Positions 35,795 through 43,499 of a stretch of DNA of 47,666 bases are shown in pieces. Position 1 is the first letter of the stretch, and each line of letters opens with the position of its first letter. Made by a program: the position numbers and the translations under genes. The notes below the pieces were generated by a model. It ran no database searches. It had not been told where the DNA came from and worked only from the letters and a program-made list of their open reading frames with translations. Source of the stretch: Lachnospiraceae bacterium (GTDB lineage Bacteria; Bacillota_A; Clostridia; Lachnospirales; Lachnospiraceae); contig JAILDD010000006.1 of assembly GCA_024689605.1 (NCBI GenBank), positions 1 through 47,666 on the forward strand. The letters are read 5' to 3'.

Positions 35795-36986
35795 GACTGC
35801 TGTTATAGGCGGCGGTTACGGCGGAATGGCTGCTGCCATATTTGAAAAGAAAAACGGAAATGAAGTTACTGTTTTCGAAAGGCAGGACGGTCTGGGAAAG
35901 AAGCTGCTTCTGACAGGAAATGGCAGATGCAATATTTCGAACGAAAGCATAGATGTATCCGATTATCTTACGGATGACACTGAAAAACTGAAGGCTATAC
36001 TGGATCGGTTCGGCCGTATGAAGGAAGATGAATTTTTTTCATCCCTGGGCCTTCTCATCCGTAATGACAGAGGCTGTATGTACCCCCTTACAGGAAAGGC
36101 GAAGACTGTGGGAAACTGCCTTAGGTATGCAATAAACGAGCTTGGGGTGGATGTGCGGACAGATTGCTTTGTGACTTCTATGGTAAAAAAAAGTGATGGC
36201 ACATTTGAAATAAGTATCGGTCCGGATGTTTATGGCGGCTTTGAAAAAGTTATACTGGCAAGCGGCGGAATGGCCGGCATATATGACGAGTCTTTAAAAA
36301 ACGGAAATGGGCTTGCAGAGGCCTGTGGCCATAAGCTGATCAAAGGCCATCCCGGACTTGTGGCAGTTATATGCTCAGATGATAAAAAGAAACTGAAAAA
36401 ACTCGAAGGCATAAGAATTCGCGCAGCAGCTTCTGTCTTAAAGAATAATAAAGAGATTGCGTCAGAAGAAGGAGAGATACAGCATACAGCCGATGGAGTG
36501 TCCGGTATTCCTGTATTTGGTCTCAGCAGGTATCTTGATGATATGCGGGATACTGTGATACGTATGGATTACCTGCCGGGTGTTAGTTTTGATGAATTTA
36601 AGACAAGGTCGCTAAGTTTCAGTAAAAGGTCAGTAGAGACTTTCTTAGAGGGAATGGTGCTTTCTCCGATAGCTGAAATGGCAGCTTCTGACTGTGGGAT
36701 AAACTATCATACAAGGCTTGCAGGACTTTCCGGAACTGATATAGAAAAGCTTTATCATTCGCTTAAGGCTGCTGATTTTCATCCGCAGCAGCTTAACGGA
36801 TATAAAAAAGCCCAGATCAGTACCGGCGGCGTTCCTCTTTCAGAAGTTGATGACAATATGCAGTCAGTATACTGCGAGGGACTGTATCTTGTGGGTGAAG
36901 TGCTGAATGTTGCCGGCAGATGCGGCGGATATAATCTTCATTTTTCAGCCGCAAGCGCGTACTGTGCATGTAATGCACCGGAGTGA
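35784..36986 (+). CDS. HI0933/BaiN-like flavoprotein
   Basis: FAD-binding oxidoreductase of 400 residues from the HI0933 family (conserved, mostly uncharacterised; BaiN in bile-acid converting clostridia is a member). The FAD motif near the start reads VIGGGYGGMAAA, then GLGKKLLLTGNGRCNISN, and the C-terminal GEVLNVAGRCGGYNLHFSAASAY. The Tyr-Gly pair in the dinucleotide loop differs from the usual GGGASGL. The start overlaps the flippase end by 11 bases. Physiological substrate unknown. Confidence 0.85.
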   Translation: MKNRTAVIGGGYGGMAAAIFEKKNGNEVTVFERQDGLGKKLLLTGNGRCNISNESIDVSDYLTDDTEKLKAILDRFGRMKEDEFFSSLGLLIRNDRGCMYPLTGKAKTVGNCLRYAINELGVDVRTDCFVTSMVKKSDGTFEISIGPDVYGGFEKVILASGGMAGIYDESLKNGNGLAEACGHKLIKGHPGLVAVICSDDKKKLKKLEGIRIRAAASVLKNNKEIASEEGEIQHTADGVSGIPVFGLSRYLDDMRDTVIRMDYLPGVSFDEFKTRSLSFSKRSVETFLEGMVLSPIAEMAASDCGINYHTRLAGLSGTDIEKLYHSLKAADFHPQQLNGYKKAQISTGGVPLSEVDDNMQSVYCEGLYLVGEVLNVAGRCGGYNLHFSAASAYCACNAPE

Positions 36987-36989
36987 TAT

Positions 36990-38720
36990 ATGAATGAATT
37001 ATTCAAGCTCGACAACATAAAGATAAAGCCTCCCATAAAAAGGGAAAAAGAAAAAGACATAGTCGCTGCAGCTGTTTCAAAGAAGCTGAGGCTTAATGCC
37101 GGACAGCTGGATAATATTACCATCGTAAGAAGATCCCTTGATGCAAGAAAGAAAAATGATATTGTCTGGATCTATTCAGCAGCTTTTGCGTTTAAATGCA
37201 GTAAAAATGAGACGGAAAAAATCCTGCGCAGGAATAAGGAAATTTCTGTCTATTCTCCGGTTAAGTATGAGATCTTAACTTCAAGAATTTCAGAGACCGG
37301 TATCACAGATGAAAGAAAAGGCTCTATGGATACGGCATCGTGCTGCGGAAAAGAAAGACCCTTTGTGGTAGGAAGTGGCCCGGCTGGGCTTTTCTGCGCA
37401 TATAGTCTCAGTCTTGCAGGGTTTTGTCCTATAGTTGTTGAACGCGGTGACAGCATGGAGGAACGCATCCGTAAGGTGGATGCTTTTTTTGCTGGCGGTG
37501 AACTGGATACTGATTCAAATATACAGTTCGGAGAGGGCGGCGCGGGTACATTTTCGGACGGCAAGCTTTTTTCGCATCTTCATGATAAATCGGGACGGAC
37601 GGAGTTTATCCTGAAAACATTTGTAGAATACGGGGCCAATCCGGATATTCTGTATGATAACAAGCCGCATATCGGCACTGATGTCCTCCGAAGAGTTATA
37701 GTGAATATGCGTACTGCAATGGAAGCAATGGGCGCTGAGTTCCGTTTCGGTACTACCTTTATAGAGCCTGTTGAAAAGGATGGTGTCCTGACGGGGGCAA
37801 GGTTTAAGGACAGGAAAGGAAATGTAACCGAGCAGGAATGCGGTATTCTTGTCTTTGCACCGGGGCATAGTGCCAGGGATACGTTTCAGAATATACATGC
37901 TGCGGGTATTCCTATGGAAAGCAAGCCTTTTGCTGTAGGGTTCCGTATAATGCATTCCCAGGAAATGATAGATTTTTCCCAGTACGGTCAGAAGCGGGAT
38001 GCGTATAAGCTTCCTCCGGCTGATTACAAACTGACCGGGCATACCGCATCGGGAAGAGCTGTTTATTCTTTTTGTATGTGCCCGGGAGGTTATGTGGTCA
38101 ATGCGTCAAGTGAAAAGGGCCGCCTGGCTGTGAACGGCATGAGCAACAGAGACAGGGCATCTGCTTTTTCAAATTCTGCCATAGTGGCCGGAGTAAGCCG
38201 TGAAGATTTTGGAGACGGACTGTTTGACGGAATGTACTTCCAGCAGATGCTGGAAAAGAAAGCTTATGAGCTGGCCGGGGGAAAGATTCCGGTGGAGCGC
38301 TACGGGGATTACCGTAATAATGCCAAAAACGGCTTTTCACCTTCGTCGTTAACGGGATATACAGAAAATGCTAATGATATTCCGGGGGCTGCGGGCTCAT
38401 CTGTTTGCAATATGCCGCTGATGGGAGGATTTGAATATGCCAGCCTTCGTGCAATACTTCCGGAGCGCCTTAATTCAGATATTATTGAGGCAATGTCATA
38501 TTTCGGAACCAGGATAAAGGGTTTTGACGGTGATGATGCTCTTCTTGCGGGAGTGGAGACGAGGACTTCTTCGCCGGTGCGTGTTGTTCGCGGCGAAGAC
38601 CTGCAGTGCAGCCTGAAAGGTTTTTATCCCTGCGGAGAAGGTGCAGGCTATGCGGGCGGCATCACATCGGCTGCGGCAGACGGCCTTAAGGTGGCTGAAA
38701 TGATAATGGTGAATAAATAG
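36990..38720 (+). CDS. FAD-dependent dehydrogenase-like protein (COG2509 type)
   Basis: Flavoprotein of 576 residues. An N-terminal region of about 100 residues (IKIKPPIKREKEKDIVAAAV...) precedes the FAD motif VGSGPAGLFCAYSLSLAG, then FGEGGAGTFSDGKL, and the C-terminal YPCGEGAGYAGGITSAAADG, all hallmarks of the uncharacterised COG2509 group. Four bases separate it from the preceding flavoprotein, so the two are co-translated. Substrate unknown. Confidence 0.88.
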   Translation: MNELFKLDNIKIKPPIKREKEKDIVAAAVSKKLRLNAGQLDNITIVRRSLDARKKNDIVWIYSAAFAFKCSKNETEKILRRNKEISVYSPVKYEILTSRISETGITDERKGSMDTASCCGKERPFVVGSGPAGLFCAYSLSLAGFCPIVVERGDSMEERIRKVDAFFAGGELDTDSNIQFGEGGAGTFSDGKLFSHLHDKSGRTEFILKTFVEYGANPDILYDNKPHIGTDVLRRVIVNMRTAMEAMGAEFRFGTTFIEPVEKDGVLTGARFKDRKGNVTEQECGILVFAPGHSARDTFQNIHAAGIPMESKPFAVGFRIMHSQEMIDFSQYGQKRDAYKLPPADYKLTGHTASGRAVYSFCMCPGGYVVNASSEKGRLAVNGMSNRDRASAFSNSAIVAGVSREDFGDGLFDGMYFQQMLEKKAYELAGGKIPVERYGDYRNNAKNGFSPSSLTGYTENANDIPGAAGSSVCNMPLMGGFEYASLRAILPERLNSDIIEAMSYFGTRIKGFDGDDALLAGVETRTSSPVRVVRGEDLQCSLKGFYPCGEGAGYAGGITSAAADGLKVAEMIMVNK

Positions 38721-38737
38721 ATAACATTTTTGTATTA

Positions 38738-38746
38738 TGCTATAAT
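38738..38746 (+). promoter_or_regulatory. Extended -10 promoter of proB
   Basis: TGC-TATAAT is a perfect extended -10 element with no good -35, 31 bases before the proB ATG. Confidence 0.6.
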
Positions 38747-38777
38747 CTACAATGATTTTATATTAAAAGAGGCTTTT

Positions 38778-39623
38778 ATGAATAAATACAGGGAACATAT
38801 ACAAGGAAAAAAACGCATAGTCGTAAAGATCGGTTCGTCGTCCCTTAGACATAAGGAAACCGGAGATTTTGATTATATCAAGATGGAGGCTCTTGTAAGG
38901 GAACTCTGCAATCTCCGGAATATGGGGAAGGATGTGATCTTGGTCAGTTCCGGCGCTATAGCAGCCGGAAAGAAGGTCATCCGTATGGAGGCTGATGAAA
39001 ATGAGATGGCCTTTAAGCAGGCTTGTGCCGCAGTGGGTCAGGCCAGGCTTATGATGGTTTATGAAAAACTTTTTTCCGAATATGGACAGTTATCGGCCCA
39101 GGTTCTTATGACTAAAAATACCATAGTCAATGACCTTAACAGGTTTAATGCCCACAATACCTTTATGGAACTCTTAAAGATGGGTGTAATTCCTGTGGTA
39201 AATGAAAATGATACGATTTCGACATACGAGATTAAATTCGGTGATAACGATACCTTAAGTGCCATTGTTGCGGCGCTTGTGGGGGCAGACCTGCTGATAC
39301 TGCTGTCGGATATAGACGGACTTTATACTGACAATCCGCGTTCAAATCCCGGTGCTAAGTTTCTGCCCATTATCCCTGAACTTACTGATGAGATAATGGC
39401 TATGGGAAAGGCTTCCACAGGCTCTGATGTGGGTACCGGAGGTATGGAAACAAAGCTTTCGGCGGCAAAGATAGCCACAAGGTCTGGAGCTGATATGATA
39501 ATCGCAAATGCGAAGGATGTACATATCATCCATCGCATAATGGAGGGGCGTGATGTGGGAACCCTGTTCCTTGCTGATAGGGACGAGAACTTCTTCATAG
39601 GGGATTATCTGACAGATGACTGA
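38778..39623 (+). CDS. proB: Glutamate 5-kinase
   Basis: First step of proline synthesis: phosphorylates glutamate. 281 residues, the short form without a C-terminal PUA domain. Amino-acid kinase motifs are VVKIGSSSLRH, VSSGAIAAGKK, NENDTISTYEIKFGDNDTLSA and GTGGMETKLSAAKIA. The start at 38778 follows AAAGAGG; an upstream in-frame ATG at 38730 is rejected because it precedes the promoter. ProA, the next enzyme, is separated from it by two small genes. Confidence 0.95.
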   Translation: MNKYREHIQGKKRIVVKIGSSSLRHKETGDFDYIKMEALVRELCNLRNMGKDVILVSSGAIAAGKKVIRMEADENEMAFKQACAAVGQARLMMVYEKLFSEYGQLSAQVLMTKNTIVNDLNRFNAHNTFMELLKMGVIPVVNENDTISTYEIKFGDNDTLSAIVAALVGADLLILLSDIDGLYTDNPRSNPGAKFLPIIPELTDEIMAMGKASTGSDVGTGGMETKLSAAKIATRSGADMIIANAKDVHIIHRIMEGRDVGTLFLADRDENFFIGDYLTDD

Positions 39624-39641
39624 GAAGCAGGTGAATAAATT

Positions 39642-39857
39642 ATGACAATGGATGAACGTATAGCACGTATAAATGAGCTTTATCATAAATCCCAGAATGT
39701 GGGGCTTACGGCCGAGGAAAAGGATGAGCAGCAGCGGCTCAGACGGGAGTATGTGGAAAGTATAAAAAGAAATATGAAAGCTCAGCTTGACAATATTGAT
39801 ATAGTCGAAAAAGACGGTTCTATCACAAACCTGGGTGAGAAATATTCAAAGAAATGA
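39642..39857 (+). CDS. DUF896 (YnzC-family) small protein
   Basis: 71-residue helical cytoplasmic protein of the DUF896 family (B. subtilis YnzC/YneE). The family pattern is clear: RINELYHKSQNVGLTAEEKD, then QRLRREYVESIKRNMKAQLD. Function is not established. Its stop overlaps the next start by 4 bases (ATGA). Confidence 0.9.
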   Translation: MTMDERIARINELYHKSQNVGLTAEEKDEQQRLRREYVESIKRNMKAQLDNIDIVEKDGSITNLGEKYSKK

Positions 39858-40423
39858 TAGAAGAAAAGAAGGCCTTACGCAGGAAGTTAAAGGAAAAAAG
39901 AGAATCTATACCGGAAGAATTGCGTAAAGCTTATTCTGCAAAGATACTATTGAACCTGGATAAGACTGCTGAGTTCAATAGTGCGGAAAAGATACTTCTT
40001 TTCGCTAATGCCGGATCGGAAGTTATTACGGATGATATTTTTTTATACTGTATAAAAAAAGGAATATCGGTTTATTATCCGAAAGTGACCGGAGAGAATA
40101 TGTTTTTTTCCAGAATATCCGGTCTGAATGAACTGGTTCCGGGATACTGGGGGATAAGGGAGCCAAAGACCGAAAATGAAAACGAATTGTTGACTGATCA
40201 GGACAAGTTGTCCAATGCAGTCATTATCTGCCCGGGGCTTGGCTTTACAAAAGAAGGGACACGTATCGGATACGGCGGCGGATATTATGACAGGTTTTTG
40301 TCATGTAACCCGTCATTGTACCGTTTAGGTGTCTGTTTTGAAGCCCAGATATGTGAACATATTCCGGCTGATGAAAATGATTTCAGAATGAATATGGTGG
40401 TTACAGAGGAAAATATATTCTAA
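39854..40423 (+). CDS. 5-formyltetrahydrofolate cyclo-ligase
   Basis: ATP-dependent conversion of 5-formyl-THF to methenyl-THF, returning a stored folate to the pool used by FolD and Fhs; 189 residues. The N-terminal KKALRRKLKEKRESIP and the ATP-site GTRIGYGGGYYDRFL are diagnostic. Translationally coupled to the DUF896 gene and 32 bases before proA. Confidence 0.93.
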   Translation: MIEEKKALRRKLKEKRESIPEELRKAYSAKILLNLDKTAEFNSAEKILLFANAGSEVITDDIFLYCIKKGISVYYPKVTGENMFFSRISGLNELVPGYWGIREPKTENENELLTDQDKLSNAVIICPGLGFTKEGTRIGYGGGYYDRFLSCNPSLYRLGVCFEAQICEHIPADENDFRMNMVVTEENIF

Positions 40424-40455
40424 AAGTAATTTTGTATTTTACAGGAGGCAGGACT

Positions 40456-41730
40456 ATGGCAGAGAATATTACAAAAGAACAGGAAGAAGAGCTTATCGCA
40501 CTTTGTGCCCGTGCATGTGAGGCTAAGTATGAGATACAAAAGCTGTGTACTGAAGAAAAAAATAAAGCATTGAACCTGATTGCAGACAAGCTTGTGGCTA
40601 ATTCAAAGCTGCTTATGGAAAAGAATGCCATTGACTTGGAGTATGGTGAGAAAAAAGGCATAAGTGCAGCACTTATGGACCGTCTTACCCTTAATGAAAA
40701 GTGTATAGAGGATATCGCTGAGGGCTTAAGGCAGGTGGCAGCACTTGATGATCCAATAGGCGAAGTCCTTGAAGAAATCGAGCGTCCCAACGGTCTGAAA
40801 CTGTCCAAAGTCAGGGTTCCCATGGGTGTCATTGGCATAATATATGAGTCAAGACCCAATGTGACTGCAGATGCTTTTGCCCTTACTTTCAAGACCGGAA
40901 ATGCAGTTATCCTTAAGGGGGGCTCGGATGCGATAAATTCGAATTCCGCAATCTGCGATATCATAAAGGAAGGACTTAAGGAATGCGGGATCAATGAATC
41001 TGCCATAGAGCTTATCAGGCAGACTGACAGGGCGGTGACAACAAGGTTCATGCAGATGAAGGACTATGTTGATGTACTTATTCCGAGAGGATCCAAGGGA
41101 TTAATAAAGAGCGTGGTGGATAACAGCCTGATACCGGTAATCGAGACCGGTGCCGGAAACTGCCATGTTTATATTGACAAGGCTGCAGATACGGATATGG
41201 CTGTTAAGCTTATTGTAAATGCAAAGACCCAGCGTCTGGGCACCTGTAATACGGCAGAGTCCCTTGTGGTACATAAGGATGTATTGGACAGCGTATATGT
41301 GGAAGCAGCAAAGGCACTTCGTGAAAAGAAGGTAGTGCTTTACGGCGATGAGAGGGCTAATAAGGCTTTTTCTGACGCAGAAGCAGCTTCGGATGAGGAT
41401 TTTTATACCGAATACCTTGACCTTAAAATGTCTGTAAAGACTGTAGATGATATTGATGAGGCCATAGCACACATAAATAAGCATTCCACTCATCATTCAG
41501 ATGCTATAGTTACCTCTGATACGGAGGCAGCTGAAAAATTCTTAAACGAGATCGATTCTGCCTGCGTATATTGGAATGCATCCACAAGATTTACAGACGG
41601 ATTTGAGTTCGGCTTTGGTGCAGAGATAGGAATAAGCACCCAGAAGCTTCATGCAAGGGGGCCTATGGGACTTAAGGAACTGACATCTTATAAGTACAAG
41701 ATAAAAGGTGACGGTCAGGTCAGGGGCTGA
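40456..41730 (+). CDS. proA: Glutamate-5-semialdehyde dehydrogenase (gamma-glutamyl phosphate reductase)
   Basis: Second enzyme of proline synthesis, NADPH-dependent; 424 residues. Aldehyde dehydrogenase fold with VPMGVIGIIYESRPNVTADA, ILKGGSDAINSN, and the catalytic Cys264 in LGTCNTAESLVV, plus FGAEIGISTQKLHARGPMGL near the end. AGGAGG lies 8 bases before the ATG. Confidence 0.96.
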   Translation: MAENITKEQEEELIALCARACEAKYEIQKLCTEEKNKALNLIADKLVANSKLLMEKNAIDLEYGEKKGISAALMDRLTLNEKCIEDIAEGLRQVAALDDPIGEVLEEIERPNGLKLSKVRVPMGVIGIIYESRPNVTADAFALTFKTGNAVILKGGSDAINSNSAICDIIKEGLKECGINESAIELIRQTDRAVTTRFMQMKDYVDVLIPRGSKGLIKSVVDNSLIPVIETGAGNCHVYIDKAADTDMAVKLIVNAKTQRLGTCNTAESLVVHKDVLDSVYVEAAKALREKKVVLYGDERANKAFSDAEAASDEDFYTEYLDLKMSVKTVDDIDEAIAHINKHSTHHSDAIVTSDTEAAEKFLNEIDSACVYWNASTRFTDGFEFGFGAEIGISTQKLHARGPMGLKELTSYKYKIKGDGQVRG

Positions 41731-41824
41731 GATATTTTAAGTTGCATAAGGCTGTGTTTTGAGCCTGATATTTTTATGGCGTCCGGATTGGCTTGATATA
41801 TTTTAATTGCTGCTGTTTTAATGG
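41729..41824 (+). repeat. Imperfect direct repeat between proA and miaB
   Basis: GATATTTTAAGTTGC followed by CTGTGTTTTGA (41731-41762) recurs loosely as GATATATTTTAATTGC and CTGTTTTAATG (41795-41823). The 137-base gap also has a weak hairpin AGGCT/AGCCT (41749-41766) before ATATTTTT and a possible TTGATA-N18-TTTAAT promoter. The repeat may be chance in AT-rich sequence. Confidence 0.3.
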
Positions 41825-41867
41825 ATAACACCTGTATGGTCTGTTATTGGTATGACTGGAGATTAAT

Positions 41868-43370
41868 TTGGAAAATATTAATAATACAAAGCAGAATAAA
41901 GACAGTGCATCGCATCCTTTTAGTTTCAGGGAGGTAGATTATTCGAAGTATACCTGCACAGAGGAACTGGCTGTGGAGGCTGAGATTCTATTGCAGAAAC
42001 AGGAGACGGACCGTCTTCGTGAGCTTGCACTGGAATACAGCAGGAAAAACGGTCATCCCGCAACAGCGTGCGTTGTAACTTTCGGCTGTCAGATGAATGC
42101 CAGGGATTCCGAAAAGATGATTGGCGTGCTGGCTGCTGCCGGCTTCGAAATCACTGAAGATGAATCTGCTGACCTTGTGGTATACAATACCTGTACCGTG
42201 AGGGACAATGCCAACCAGCGTGTTTTCGGGAGGCTGGGGCATCTTAATGCCATGAAGAAGGCTTTCCCTATGAAAAAGATTGCATTATGCGGCTGTATGA
42301 TGCAGGAGCCGGACGTTATAGATAAGATACGCAGCAGCTACTCTTTTGTGGATCTCATCTTCGGGACACATAATCTTTATAAATTTCCCGAGCTCTTATG
42401 CCGTATGTTCGAATCAGATAAGATGGTGGTGGATGTATGGGCAAAAAGCGATGAAATAGTTGAAGAACTGCCTGTTGTCAGAAAATATCCCTTTAAGTCC
42501 GGGGTTAATATCATGTTCGGCTGCGATAACTACTGCACATACTGCATAGTGCCGTATGTGAGGGGCCGTGAACGGAGCAGGAGAAGCACGGAAATCCTGG
42601 AGGAGATCAGAAGGCTTGCTGCCGACGGGGTATCTGAGATAATGCTCCTGGGACAGAATGTTAATTCGTATGGTAATGGAATAGAGGGAGAGATTAGTTT
42701 TCCTAAACTTTTGCATGAAGCAGAAAAGATTGACGGCATAGAAAGAGTCAGATTTATGACTTCCCACCCTAAGGACCTTTCGGACGAACTGATAGATGTA
42801 ATGGCGGCGTCCGGAAAAATCGCCCGTCATTTACATCTCCCCATACAGTCCGGATCCGATGCAGTACTTAAGGCAATGAACCGGAAATACATAGTCGCCG
42901 ATTATATGGTCCTGATTGAAAAGCTTCGTAAGGCTATGCCTGACCTTGCAATCACAACAGACCTTATTGTGGGTTTTCCTACGGAGACAAAGGAAGATGC
43001 AGCACTGACCGCAAAGCTTGTCAGGGATGTTGGGTATGATAATGCTTTTACATTTATTTATTCCCCCAGAACCGGTACCCCTGCTGCCAAAATGGAAATG
43101 GCCATGAAACCGGAAGAAATCACGGAGTGCTTTAATGAAGTGCTTAAGAATGTGCAGGAATGTGCAAGGAATGCAACAAAGAAGCTTACCGGTACAGAGG
43201 GAATTGCATTGGTTGAAGAAGTAAACGACCATGATCCGAAGCTTGTAACCGGAAGGCTATCCAACAATTATCTGGTGCATTTTCCGGGAGACAGTTCAAT
43301 GATAGGGACTTACAGAAAAGTACGGCTTACGGAAAATAAGGGATTTTATTTTTACGGTGAGAGCATATAG
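41868..43370 (+). CDS. miaB: tRNA-2-methylthio-N6-dimethylallyladenosine synthase
   Basis: Radical-SAM methylthiotransferase that modifies A37 of tRNAs reading UNN codons. 500 residues with an N-terminal extension of about 60 residues over E. coli MiaB, seen in other Clostridia. First-cluster Cys in FGCQMNARDSE (Cys74); radical-SAM cluster CDNYCTYC (Cys219, 223, 226); SHPKDLSDELIDVM; TRAM domain at the end. The start is TTG, supported by TGGAGA 7 bases upstream. It precedes mutS, a common arrangement. Confidence 0.94.
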   Translation: MENINNTKQNKDSASHPFSFREVDYSKYTCTEELAVEAEILLQKQETDRLRELALEYSRKNGHPATACVVTFGCQMNARDSEKMIGVLAAAGFEITEDESADLVVYNTCTVRDNANQRVFGRLGHLNAMKKAFPMKKIALCGCMMQEPDVIDKIRSSYSFVDLIFGTHNLYKFPELLCRMFESDKMVVDVWAKSDEIVEELPVVRKYPFKSGVNIMFGCDNYCTYCIVPYVRGRERSRRSTEILEEIRRLAADGVSEIMLLGQNVNSYGNGIEGEISFPKLLHEAEKIDGIERVRFMTSHPKDLSDELIDVMAASGKIARHLHLPIQSGSDAVLKAMNRKYIVADYMVLIEKLRKAMPDLAITTDLIVGFPTETKEDAALTAKLVRDVGYDNAFTFIYSPRTGTPAAKMEMAMKPEEITECFNEVLKNVQECARNATKKLTGTEGIALVEEVNDHDPKLVTGRLSNNYLVHFPGDSSMIGTYRKVRLTENKGFYFYGESI

Positions 43371-43375
43371 GAAGG

Positions 43376-43424
43376 TTGCCAGTTTGAGCTGCCTGGCAAT
43401 ATCATATAAACATGCTATGCCAGG
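43376..43424 (+). promoter_or_regulatory. Mutually exclusive hairpins between miaB and mutS
   Basis: TTGCCAG (43376-43382) pairs perfectly with CTGGCAA (43393-43399). CCTGGCA (43392-43398) can instead pair perfectly with TGCCAGG (43418-43424), which is followed by ACTTTTAG. The two 7-base stems cannot form together. The U-run is short, so it is not a strong terminator. Confidence 0.45.
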
Positions 43425-43499
43425 ACTTTTAGTTGTGTGATATCGGGACAAACAGTCAAAGTTTTATTAGTTTGTATTAGTTGATAAGAAAGAGGAAAA

